64,000 nucleotides of DNA, taken from the NCBI GenBank assembly GCA_965658765.1, contig CBFHTO010000009.1, positions 1 through 64,000 of the forward strand, written 5' to 3'. Of this stretch, positions 1 to 6,887 are shown piece by piece (the stretch's first letter is position 1; each line of letters begins with the position of its first letter). A program made the translations under genes and the position numbers. Source of the DNA: Glaciecola sp965658765. GTDB taxonomy: Bacteria > Pseudomonadota > Gammaproteobacteria > Enterobacterales > Alteromonadaceae. The notes beneath the pieces are model-generated. The model made no database searches. It was not told where the DNA came from and saw only the letters and a program-made list of their open reading frames with translations.

Positions 1-2
1 AG

Positions 3-167
3 ATGCCAGTGCAAAGTATCAATGGAAGCTATCAATGGATGGTGCTAATTGAAGATACCAGTGCAAGGCTATCTCATCCACTGACACTTCGGCAGAGTGA
101 TTGTGTTAATCGCATAATACTAGAGTCTTACGGGGTGGTGAGATTTTATTTACATCTTTCGTTTTAA
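3..167 (+). CDS. Possible 3' end of a truncated gene, unknown function
   Basis: One frame is open from the left edge for 54 codons and stops with TAA at 165-167. The other two plus frames stop within the first 55 bases. The tail reads as ordinary protein and ends in an aromatic/hydrophobic stretch (RFYLHLSF). I do not recognise a family. A methionine at position 3 exists but has no visible ribosome site because the sequence begins there, so this is more likely the end of a longer gene. Its reality rests only on the open frame. Confidence 0.3.
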   Translation: MPVQSINGSYQWMVLIEDTSARLSHPLTLRQSDCVNRIILESYGVVRFYLHLSF

Positions 168-320
168 ATAAATATATAAAAATCAATAATATATAGAATT
201 AAATCCATTTTTACAGAGTAAGATGTTAAAAAAACACCCTTTTGGTTCGAAAAAACCTTATTTTAACTAGGTCTTTGCCGATAAAAAATGTAATTAAATT
301 GTTGCATTGAAGGTTTGGCC

Positions 321-1868
321 GTGAAGTATGGTATTTATAGTGTTGTTTTGGTTCTTGTGATTGCGCCACTATGCGCTTGGCTATTTCCTCCTGTTTACGC
401 AATTTCAGGCATTAGTTTATTAAGTTCAATACTATTGTTACTTGTAGCGAAGCTAAGTATTCCTAAAGATGAATCTTTAGAACAAGACCAACAAGCGGAG
501 CAAATATCTTCAACTGCGATGACAATTGAGCAGCAATCAAGTCATATTGCAATAGGCGGTGCTAGCGTTTCATATTTTATCGATAAACTAAGTCAATTTT
601 TTAATGAACAGGTAGATAGTACAAAAGAAATTGCGAATCGTGTTTCAAATCTTGAAGAGGCAAACACAAAAGTAATTGCACTGAGTGAAGAAGTCACGTC
701 CAATATTACTCATTCAGAAAAAGAAGCAATGCAGTCGATTGAGGTATTAGATGAGGTAAGTAATCAACAAAAAGGTTTAGAGAGCCAGATTGCGAACACG
801 ACCAGTTTACTTCATGAATTGAGAGACAATGCCAGCGCAATTGGGAATATTGTAGACACAATAAATCAGCTTGCAGAACAAACTAATATGCTAGCATTAA
901 ATGCTGCCATAGAAGCTGCCCGTGCTGGTGAGCAAGGTAGAGGTTTTGCAGTTGTTGCAGACGAAGTCAGAAACCTTGCAAAACGTACGACAGAAGCCAC
1001 GAGTGGTATTGAAGATGTACTAAACCAAATAACACAAAAAACACACGATTCTGTTTCTGCGATTACTCAGGTATCTGAATCAGGAAACCGTATGAGCGAC
1101 TTGGTTCAACAAACCTCCGCTAAACTGGACGAATCACGTCAGTCTGTGCATTCAGCTCAAATATCAATGGAAACCTTAAATGGTAGTATAGAAAACGCCA
1201 AAACAGATAGTTCTGGCATTTCTCTTATTGCGAGAAATTTATTTGAGTCTATAGAGAGTCATACTTCTAATCTTAAAGACGTATCTAATAAGGCATTCGA
1301 CATAGCGGTGCAAACAGAGTCTATTTTCAGAGCTGTATCAGTATTCGAGATAGAAACTAAGCATCAACTGGTACAACGGATTGCAATTAATGCATCAAAA
1401 GAAATTGGCAATATCTTGGAAAAAGCGATCTCTGATGGAAAACTGACCTCTCAACAAGTTTTTGATACTCAATATAAACAGATTGAGAATACTAATCCTC
1501 CTAAATATTCAACAAAATACGACAGTTACAGTGATTCGCATTTCCCACTTATTCAGGAGCCGATTCTCAATAATAACAACTTTATTATTTATGCAGGAGC
1601 CGTGGATATAAATGGTTACTTCCCCACCCATAACAAATGTTTTAGTAAACCATTGACCGGTAATTATGAACAAGACTTATTACACAGTCGAACAAAACGA
1701 ATTTTTGATGACGCTACGGGGGCACGTTGCGGTAAAAATAAAGAGTTGTTTCTTCTTCAGACATATAAGCGGGATACCGGTGAAATAATGCATGATCTGT
1801 CAGCACCAATCTTTGTAAATGGCAAGCACTGGGGTGGTTTCCGAATTGGATATACTGCAGAGGGCTAA
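321..1868 (+). CDS. Methyl-accepting chemotaxis protein with C-terminal sensor-like domain
   Basis: Chemoreceptor that would signal to a CheA/CheW array. Two closely spaced hydrophobic segments at the N-terminus leave almost no periplasmic domain. A long coiled coil follows, with the conserved signalling hairpin tip (NAAIEAARAGEQGRGFAVVA, about residues 195-215). After the signalling domain there is an extra C-terminal region of about 150 residues, ending in a motif with RIFDD, QTYKRD and HWGGFRIGY. That module is known from other receptors and resembles a cytoplasmic Cache-like sensor, so ligand input is probably intracellular. I place the start at GTG 321 because GAAGG at 309-313 lies 7 bases upstream; a TTG at 315 is too close to it. 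A near sigma-54 motif lies upstream at 243-258. Family call is secure; ligand unknown. Confidence 0.9.
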   Translation: MKYGIYSVVLVLVIAPLCAWLFPPVYAISGISLLSSILLLLVAKLSIPKDESLEQDQQAEQISSTAMTIEQQSSHIAIGGASVSYFIDKLSQFFNEQVDSTKEIANRVSNLEEANTKVIALSEEVTSNITHSEKEAMQSIEVLDEVSNQQKGLESQIANTTSLLHELRDNASAIGNIVDTINQLAEQTNMLALNAAIEAARAGEQGRGFAVVADEVRNLAKRTTEATSGIEDVLNQITQKTHDSVSAITQVSESGNRMSDLVQQTSAKLDESRQSVHSAQISMETLNGSIENAKTDSSGISLIARNLFESIESHTSNLKDVSNKAFDIAVQTESIFRAVSVFEIETKHQLVQRIAINASKEIGNILEKAISDGKLTSQQVFDTQYKQIENTNPPKYSTKYDSYSDSHFPLIQEPILNNNNFIIYAGAVDINGYFPTHNKCFSKPLTGNYEQDLLHSRTKRIFDDATGARCGKNKELFLLQTYKRDTGEIMHDLSAPIFVNGKHWGGFRIGYTAEG

Positions 1869-2009
1869 TGTTACGGTGTGCGTTATTTAAATAAGTAAAG
1901 TACATTAAAATATACTGTTGTATATAAAAATGTTGATTAGATTGACTGAAATTAAGTACCATATCTCATTGTTTTGTAGAGTAAATCTTTGAATACATTT
2001 GAGGCCATG

Positions 2010-4811
2010 ATGACGTTCAAGAGGACTAAAGTACTAGTCGCTATAGCTATTTACCTTATCAGCATAAACACCGTTTTATCTCAAGTCTCTGAAGTATATG
2101 AAAATGCCCTCCAGAGTTACAATGAAAATAAAATAGATGAATCGTATATTCATCTAAAAAATGTACTAAAAAACAAGCCAGATCACCTTCCTTCAAAAAT
2201 ACTCATGGGAAGGGTCCTGTTTAATAAAGGATTAGCTCAAGCCGCAATTGAAGAGCTTGAGGAAAGTATGTCTTTCGGTGCAGACATCAACCTTCTTGTC
2301 GTGCCGTTATTACAGTCAAAACTACTTCTTGGTGATTTACAGTACATCCTGTCATTTAAAGAAAATGACATACGTAAATCGTTATTGTTCGAGGTTTGGA
2401 TTCTCAAGGCAACCGCGTCCGGAAAGCTTGGAGAAATCTCCGACGCCCTGGAGTATTTCTATACAGCGATAAAATCATTCCCAGATAATATTAAAGTATT
2501 AAACAGCTTCGCTTATTTCTATATACAACAGAAAAAGTATGAGGACGCTTACCAATTAATTCTTGAATCTGAAAATATTGATTCAAATAACTCGAAAACG
2601 CTTCATTTAAAGGCGCAATACTTTGATGCAATAAATGAAAGAGACACAGCGTATTTGTATTACAAAAAGGCGTATAGCCTTAATGAAAGCGATGGGTTAC
2701 TCATTCGTTCACTGATCAATGCGCATATGATTCATAAGAATTACGAAGACGCTACGCCTCTCATTGATAAAATATTAAAAGAAACACCAGACGACCCTTA
2801 TATCATGTTGTATAAAGCGATGATTACTGCTGATAGTGACATGGGCGAAGTATCTGGTGATTTGTATCGAAAGGTACAAGAGCTAATCAGCTTGGTACCA
2901 GAAGAAGTCAAGATTGATCACACTGAGCTTATATTCGCAGATGCCCTTGCATCCTATGAGTTGGGGAACTACGAAAAGTCGAGGGATGCTTTAGAAAAAT
3001 ATTTGTTGCATGCTGGGCAAAATTTACAAGCAATAGATTTGCTAGCCCAAAGTTATTTACATCAAAATACTGTATATAAAGCAAGATCATTACTTAATAA
3101 AAACATTGACGTTGTTAAATCTAATTTAAGGTTAAGCTTAACGCTTTGTCAGTTGCATCTCGAAATGAATCAGTCATTCAAATGCTTGAGTCTCATAGAA
3201 GAGTTACGAAAGATTTATGGTGAGCTTTTGCCGATTGATCTTATGCGCAGTAAGGTTTACCAATCTAGAGGTTTGTACAAGGAAGCACTTGAAATATTTG
3301 ACTCGCTAGATACTCAAGGGCTTTCACCTCAAAGCTTATTGCGATATGTTGAATTGCTCTTACTGAACGATAAAAATGATAAGGCGCTGTCTGTAATTGA
3401 TTCTATTATATCCAACGAACCGAGCAATTATGTTTTCCTGAACACAAAAGCGGACATACTTATTAGTCAGAAAGAGTATGAAGGAGCAAGGAATTACGTA
3501 GACCAAGCGTTAAAAATAAACTCTAACTTCATCCCTGCGAATTTAAACAACATAAAGTTACTGTTGAGGGAAGGCGAACTGAAAGAAGCGGAAAATCAGG
3601 CACTAATAACGTTAAATAAATCGCCTGAGAATATTAATGCAATCCGTCTATACGTTCGGGCTTTGATTAATCAATCAAAAGTTATAAAAGCACGCAAAAC
3701 CCTTGAACAATCCAAAAGCCTGGACGGTTATGACAATGTACTTTTTGAATTGAGCGCACGTTTGTATGTCATTCAAAAGGATTATTCAAAGGCATTGAAG
3801 GAATACAAAGCTTTAAATCGTCAAACGATATTGAATCCGAAGTACGTTCTTGGTTTGGCTGAGGTTTATTCAAAGATGGGAAACGTAAAAGCTGCTCAGC
3901 AGCAGTTAAGGATTCTCTATAATTTATGGAATAAATCATCAGAGAAACTTTTGCGCTTAAGTCAACTGCAAACGACGGTGGAAGATTTTGAAGGTGCTAT
4001 TCGTTCCATTAACAAAGCGCTTTTATTATCACCTAATAATATCAGTATTTCCTTAGGGTTAATGAAACTACAGATACAAAATAAACAGGCTAATATGGCT
4101 TTGAAATTAGCCAACAAGTGGTTGAAAAAGTATCCTGATAACAAAAATATAGTTTTCATGGCGGCAGAGGCATTAACAGATATGTATGAGCGCGAAAAAG
4201 CTCAAAAACTCTATCTGAAGGCATTAGAGCTTGATGATAATTTTGTTTTAGCCGCAATACGCTTGGGCCAGCTAGCAGAAAAAGGTGTAGGCTCTGCAAG
4301 CTTTGAAAGTCGAATTAAAGCGATTTTAAGGGAGAAGCCAGATGCCCATATTCATAGAAGTTTATTGGCCGACTATTATACAGCCAGCAGACAATATTCG
4401 AAAGCCAGAGTTCTCTACGAAATGTTGGTAAATGTGGATAACTTGCCTGGCATGGCGAAAGTTTATAACAATTATGCTAAGACTTTATTTGATACCGCCC
4501 CCGGTAAGTCCTTAGAGTTTTCAAATAAGGCCGTTAATATTAACAGTAAAAGCGCTGAATATTTGAGTACGAAAGGTTGGAGTTTGGTAAAGCTTGAGCG
4601 TTTTTCCGATGCTTTACAATACTTGAGGAAAGCACACGCATTAGACGCTAGTAGTTTAAATATTAGATACAAAATAGCTTTTACTCTATTTAAAGAGGAT
4701 CGTTTGGTGGAAGCAACTCGGGAACTTGATTCTATACTAAGTACAAAAGATGAATTTGAATTGCGGCAAGAGGCAGAAGAATTAAAAGTTGAGTTAAGCT
4801 CTCGTGTATGA
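2010..4811 (+). CDS. PrsT-like TPR-repeat protein (PEP-CTERM system)
   Basis: About 930 residues made of tandem tetratricopeptide repeats after a hydrophobic N-terminal signal segment (VLVAIAIYLISINTVLS). Repeat signatures such as A-x-x-x-Y-x-x-A-L with a following proline (NKPDH, DDPY, KYPDN) recur to the C-terminus. The length and all-TPR architecture match the PrsT family, which accompanies exosortase/PEP-CTERM systems and is thought to act in envelope or exopolysaccharide assembly. The next gene encodes a protein with a PEP-CTERM-like tail, which supports this call. No exosortase gene is in the window. Start choice: GAGG at 2001-2004 favours ATG 2010, but TTG 1989 and ATG 2007 are in frame and possible. 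A generic periplasmic TPR protein is the alternative. Confidence 0.7.
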   Translation: MTFKRTKVLVAIAIYLISINTVLSQVSEVYENALQSYNENKIDESYIHLKNVLKNKPDHLPSKILMGRVLFNKGLAQAAIEELEESMSFGADINLLVVPLLQSKLLLGDLQYILSFKENDIRKSLLFEVWILKATASGKLGEISDALEYFYTAIKSFPDNIKVLNSFAYFYIQQKKYEDAYQLILESENIDSNNSKTLHLKAQYFDAINERDTAYLYYKKAYSLNESDGLLIRSLINAHMIHKNYEDATPLIDKILKETPDDPYIMLYKAMITADSDMGEVSGDLYRKVQELISLVPEEVKIDHTELIFADALASYELGNYEKSRDALEKYLLHAGQNLQAIDLLAQSYLHQNTVYKARSLLNKNIDVVKSNLRLSLTLCQLHLEMNQSFKCLSLIEELRKIYGELLPIDLMRSKVYQSRGLYKEALEIFDSLDTQGLSPQSLLRYVELLLLNDKNDKALSVIDSIISNEPSNYVFLNTKADILISQKEYEGARNYVDQALKINSNFIPANLNNIKLLLREGELKEAENQALITLNKSPENINAIRLYVRALINQSKVIKARKTLEQSKSLDGYDNVLFELSARLYVIQKDYSKALKEYKALNRQTILNPKYVLGLAEVYSKMGNVKAAQQQLRILYNLWNKSSEKLLRLSQLQTTVEDFEGAIRSINKALLLSPNNISISLGLMKLQIQNKQANMALKLANKWLKKYPDNKNIVFMAAEALTDMYEREKAQKLYLKALELDDNFVLAAIRLGQLAEKGVGSASFESRIKAILREKPDAHIHRSLLADYYTASRQYSKARVLYEMLVNVDNLPGMAKVYNNYAKTLFDTAPGKSLEFSNKAVNINSKSAEYLSTKGWSLVKLERFSDALQYLRKAHALDASSLNIRYKIAFTLFKEDRLVEATRELDSILSTKDEFELRQEAEELKVELSSRV

Positions 4812-4905
4812 AAGTTTAATTTATAGGTGAGCACTATGTGTCAAAAATTTTTACACATACGAAGATCACTGTATATAAGGTCATGAAACATAAGGATATT
4901 AAATT

Positions 4906-4921
4906 TGGTTCGAAAATTGCT
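4906..4921 (+). promoter_or_regulatory. Sigma-54 (RpoN) type promoter for the PEP-CTERM gene
   Basis: The sequence TGGTTCGAAAATTGCT carries the invariant GG (4907-4908) and GC (4919-4920) exactly 10 bases apart, and agrees well with the RpoN consensus TGGCACG-N4-TTGC(A/T). A start of transcription near 4932 would leave a leader of about 55 bases before the ATG. RpoN control of PEP-CTERM genes through the PrsK/PrsR pair is known in exosortase-bearing bacteria, so position and target agree. No activator site was identified. Confidence 0.65.
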
Positions 4922-4986
4922 TATTTTCGATAATTAAATATTATAATGACACTACTATTTAGTCGAGACGTATTGAAGGACGACCA

Positions 4987-5898
4987 ATGAGCGCATCAAA
5001 TATAAAACACCAAGAAAACAATCTAATAGGTTTTTTGAACAAAATTATAATGTTAGCCGTTGGCTTGTTTTTGACAAACTCGGTCATAGCTGGCGACGAC
5101 AAAAAAGACAAAGACGACAAAAAAGACAAAGACGACAAAAAAGACAAAGACGACAAAAAAGACAAAGACGACAAAAAAGACGACAACGACGACAACGACG
5201 ACGACGACAACGACGACGACAACGACGACGACAACGACGACGACAACGACGACGACGACAACGACGACGACAACGACGACGACAAAGGCAACGACGATAG
5301 TCTTAATTATTGCCAACTAACAGACATAGTGATCACGTCTTCGGGTTTTGATACCGTCAACTGTCTTGGCAAAGTCTCAGGAAATGACAACAAATTAACC
5401 TTAAATGGCGATGATATATGGAATATTGATGGTGACCTTGATAGTAGCGGAGGGTCGACTTCTGATGGTTGGTTAGCTCCGCAAAAGTATGATTTTGACA
5501 ATGAAGCAACTTCCTTTTCTTTCTCTAACTGTTTTGAAGGTGAAAATTCTGAAACATGTGATAATGGAGGCTGGAATACTGCGGATTTTCAATTCAATTC
5601 TGAAGCCCCATCAGACCCAACTGCAGCATATATTGATTTAGTGATATCGGTAAAAGCAGGAAACGGTTATGCGCTATATCAGATTGATGTTGAAAAGCCT
5701 GAAGTAAATATGCCATTTTCGATATCTGGTACCATAGAAACTTTTGGAAAAAATGGTGTTTCTCACATCACTGCTTGGCTTCGCGAGGGTGATTCCCCTA
5801 ATACCCCTTTAAATGAAGTAGCAGCACCGGAATCTCTGGCTTTGCTTTGTGTTGGTGCTTGTTTGATTGGTCTACGACGAAAGTTAAGTAAGAAATAA
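4987..5898 (+). CDS. PEP-CTERM-like surface protein with acidic D/K/N repeat
   Basis: Exported protein of 303 residues. Residues about 18-36 form a signal peptide ending SVIAG. Residues 37-100 are low complexity: four and a half copies of DDKKDK, then an Asp/Asn run. A globular region of about 165 residues follows, with two Cys pairs possible. The C-terminus APESLALLCVGACLIGLRRK has the PEP-CTERM layout: a Pro-Glu motif, a hydrophobic helix and a basic tail. Here the motif reads APES rather than VPEP, a variant seen in Alteromonadales. Such proteins are cut and anchored by an exosortase; none is in this window. AAGGA at 4976-4980 supports the ATG. A sigma-54-type promoter precedes the gene. 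The acidic region could bind divalent cations, which is inference. Confidence 0.75.
   Translation: MSASNIKHQENNLIGFLNKIIMLAVGLFLTNSVIAGDDKKDKDDKKDKDDKKDKDDKKDKDDKKDDNDDNDDDDNDDDNDDDNDDDNDDDDNDDDNDDDKGNDDSLNYCQLTDIVITSSGFDTVNCLGKVSGNDNKLTLNGDDIWNIDGDLDSSGGSTSDGWLAPQKYDFDNEATSFSFSNCFEGENSETCDNGGWNTADFQFNSEAPSDPTAAYIDLVISVKAGNGYALYQIDVEKPEVNMPFSISGTIETFGKNGVSHITAWLREGDSPNTPLNEVAAPESLALLCVGACLIGLRRKLSKK
5095..5286 (+). repeat. In-frame low-complexity tandem repeat inside the PEP-CTERM gene
   Basis: An 18-bp unit (gacgacaaaaaagacaaa) begins at 5095, 5113, 5131 and 5149, with a partial fifth copy. It is followed by about 100 bases built only from GAC and AAC codons. All units are multiples of three, so copy-number change would preserve the frame. 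The strict use of GAC, AAC and AAA suggests recent expansion by slippage. Confidence 0.9.
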
Positions 5899-6189
5899 CT
5901 AAAAGATCTCGTAAATGGCGACCGTTTATAATTAAACGTATAGGTCCTAATTCTAATATAGGAAATGGTAAAGGTCTTACATTATTGAATATACTCTGAA
6001 TGTCTATGCAGAAAAAATTGACGAACAACGAAATGTAAACGTCATAGTCATGTGAGTTCTTTATTATAAGATTTCCATTTTATATTTGAGTATTTACTAG
6101 GGAGCAATAAGTATTAGAACACTTTTTTTTTTGATCTTGATCAAGTACCATCGCCGCTTCTAAATTACCGAGCAAATTAGGAGATAATT
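5899..6189. other. Intergenic region between PEP-CTERM gene and small membrane gene
   Basis: No convincing gene. It contains a small perfect inverted repeat (CGTTTA-TAAT-TAAACG, 5923-5938) without a T-run, so a terminator is doubtful. The FNR-like box lies near its right end. Confidence 0.6.
6131..6144 (+). promoter_or_regulatory. FNR/ANR-like box
   Basis: TTGATCTTGATCAA is a perfect match to the FNR consensus TTGAT-N4-ATCAA. It lies 45 bases upstream of the ribosome site of a 41-codon membrane-peptide gene, and apt follows. FNR-family proteins act under low oxygen. The site predicts oxygen-dependent control; whether it activates or represses cannot be told without a mapped start. Confidence 0.65.
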
Positions 6190-6315
6190 ATGGGTAGTAG
6201 CGACAATTTCAAAGAAGTGTTCAATTGGTGGTATTTTCTCGGTATTCTTGGGGCGTTAGTGGCTTTCCCACTACTCCACATAATTGCTTGGGCGGCCAAA
6301 ACCCTTATATTATGA
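6190..6315 (+). CDS. 41-residue single-helix membrane peptide, CydX-like motif
   Basis: Short gene with a strong ribosome site (AGGAG 6179-6183, 6 bases before ATG). It encodes a polar N-terminus of about 12 residues and one membrane helix that begins WWYFLGILGALVAF. That core shares W-Y-F-x-x-I-L-G with CydX/YbgT, the small subunit of cytochrome bd oxidase, although CydX starts directly with this motif and normally lies beside cydAB. An FNR-like box lies upstream, which fits a respiratory role. The remainder (HIIAWAAKTLIL) does not match CydX. A role as an oxidase accessory subunit is inference; it may be an unrelated small membrane protein. The apt start lies 29 bases downstream, so co-transcription is possible. 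Confidence 0.65.
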   Translation: MGSSDNFKEVFNWWYFLGILGALVAFPLLHIIAWAAKTLIL

Positions 6316-6344
6316 GGATATAAAATACAATTTAAGGAACCAAG

Positions 6345-6881
6345 GTGTCACAAGAACTAATAAAAAACGCCGTAACCACCATTTCCGACTATCCAAAGCC
6401 TGGTATCATGTTCAGAGATGTTACCAGCGTTTTACAACAGCCTGCCGCATTCAAAGCGTGTATCGAACTTCTTGTTGAACAATACAAAGATTTCAGTTTC
6501 GATAAAGTCGTAGGAACTGAAGCGAGAGGCTTCCTTTTCGGTGCACCCCTAGCGCTTGAACTAGGGGTTGGTTTTGTTCCTGTTCGTAAGCCTAAAAAAC
6601 TCCCTCGAGAAGTCATTTCCGAATCGTATGAGTTGGAGTATGGAACGGATGTTTTAGAAATTCACAAAGACGCGATCAGCCCTAGAGATAAGGTTCTGAT
6701 GATAGATGATTTGCTTGCTACCGGCGGTACTATGATTGCAACTGCAAAGCTGATAAGGCGTTTAGGTGGTATTGTGGATCACGCAGGTTTTATTATTTCT
6801 TTACCGGACATTGGTGGTGAACATAAACTCAAGGGTGCGAATATTACACCTTATTGCGTATGTGAGTTTGAAGGAGATTAG
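6345..6881 (+). CDS. apt: Adenine phosphoribosyltransferase
   Basis: Converts adenine and PRPP to AMP in purine salvage, in the cytoplasm. The 178-residue length is normal for the family. The N-terminal YPKPGIMFRDVT, the VGTEARGF segment and the PRPP-binding motif VLMIDDLLATGGTM (about residues 117-130) are all present. Translation starts at GTG 6345, with AAGGA about 7 bases upstream. dnaX begins 6 bases after the stop, the usual apt-dnaX arrangement of gammaproteobacteria. Confidence 0.97.
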   Translation: MSQELIKNAVTTISDYPKPGIMFRDVTSVLQQPAAFKACIELLVEQYKDFSFDKVVGTEARGFLFGAPLALELGVGFVPVRKPKKLPREVISESYELEYGTDVLEIHKDAISPRDKVLMIDDLLATGGTMIATAKLIRRLGGIVDHAGFIISLPDIGGEHKLKGANITPYCVCEFEGD

Positions 6882-6887
6882 CGCTGT

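Noticed and set aside
4959..5316. Minus-strand frames rich in Ser/Leu or Val opposite the acidic repeat
   Set aside because: They are mirror images of the GAC/AAC/AAA repeat, have no family likeness or ribosome site, and oppose a supported gene.
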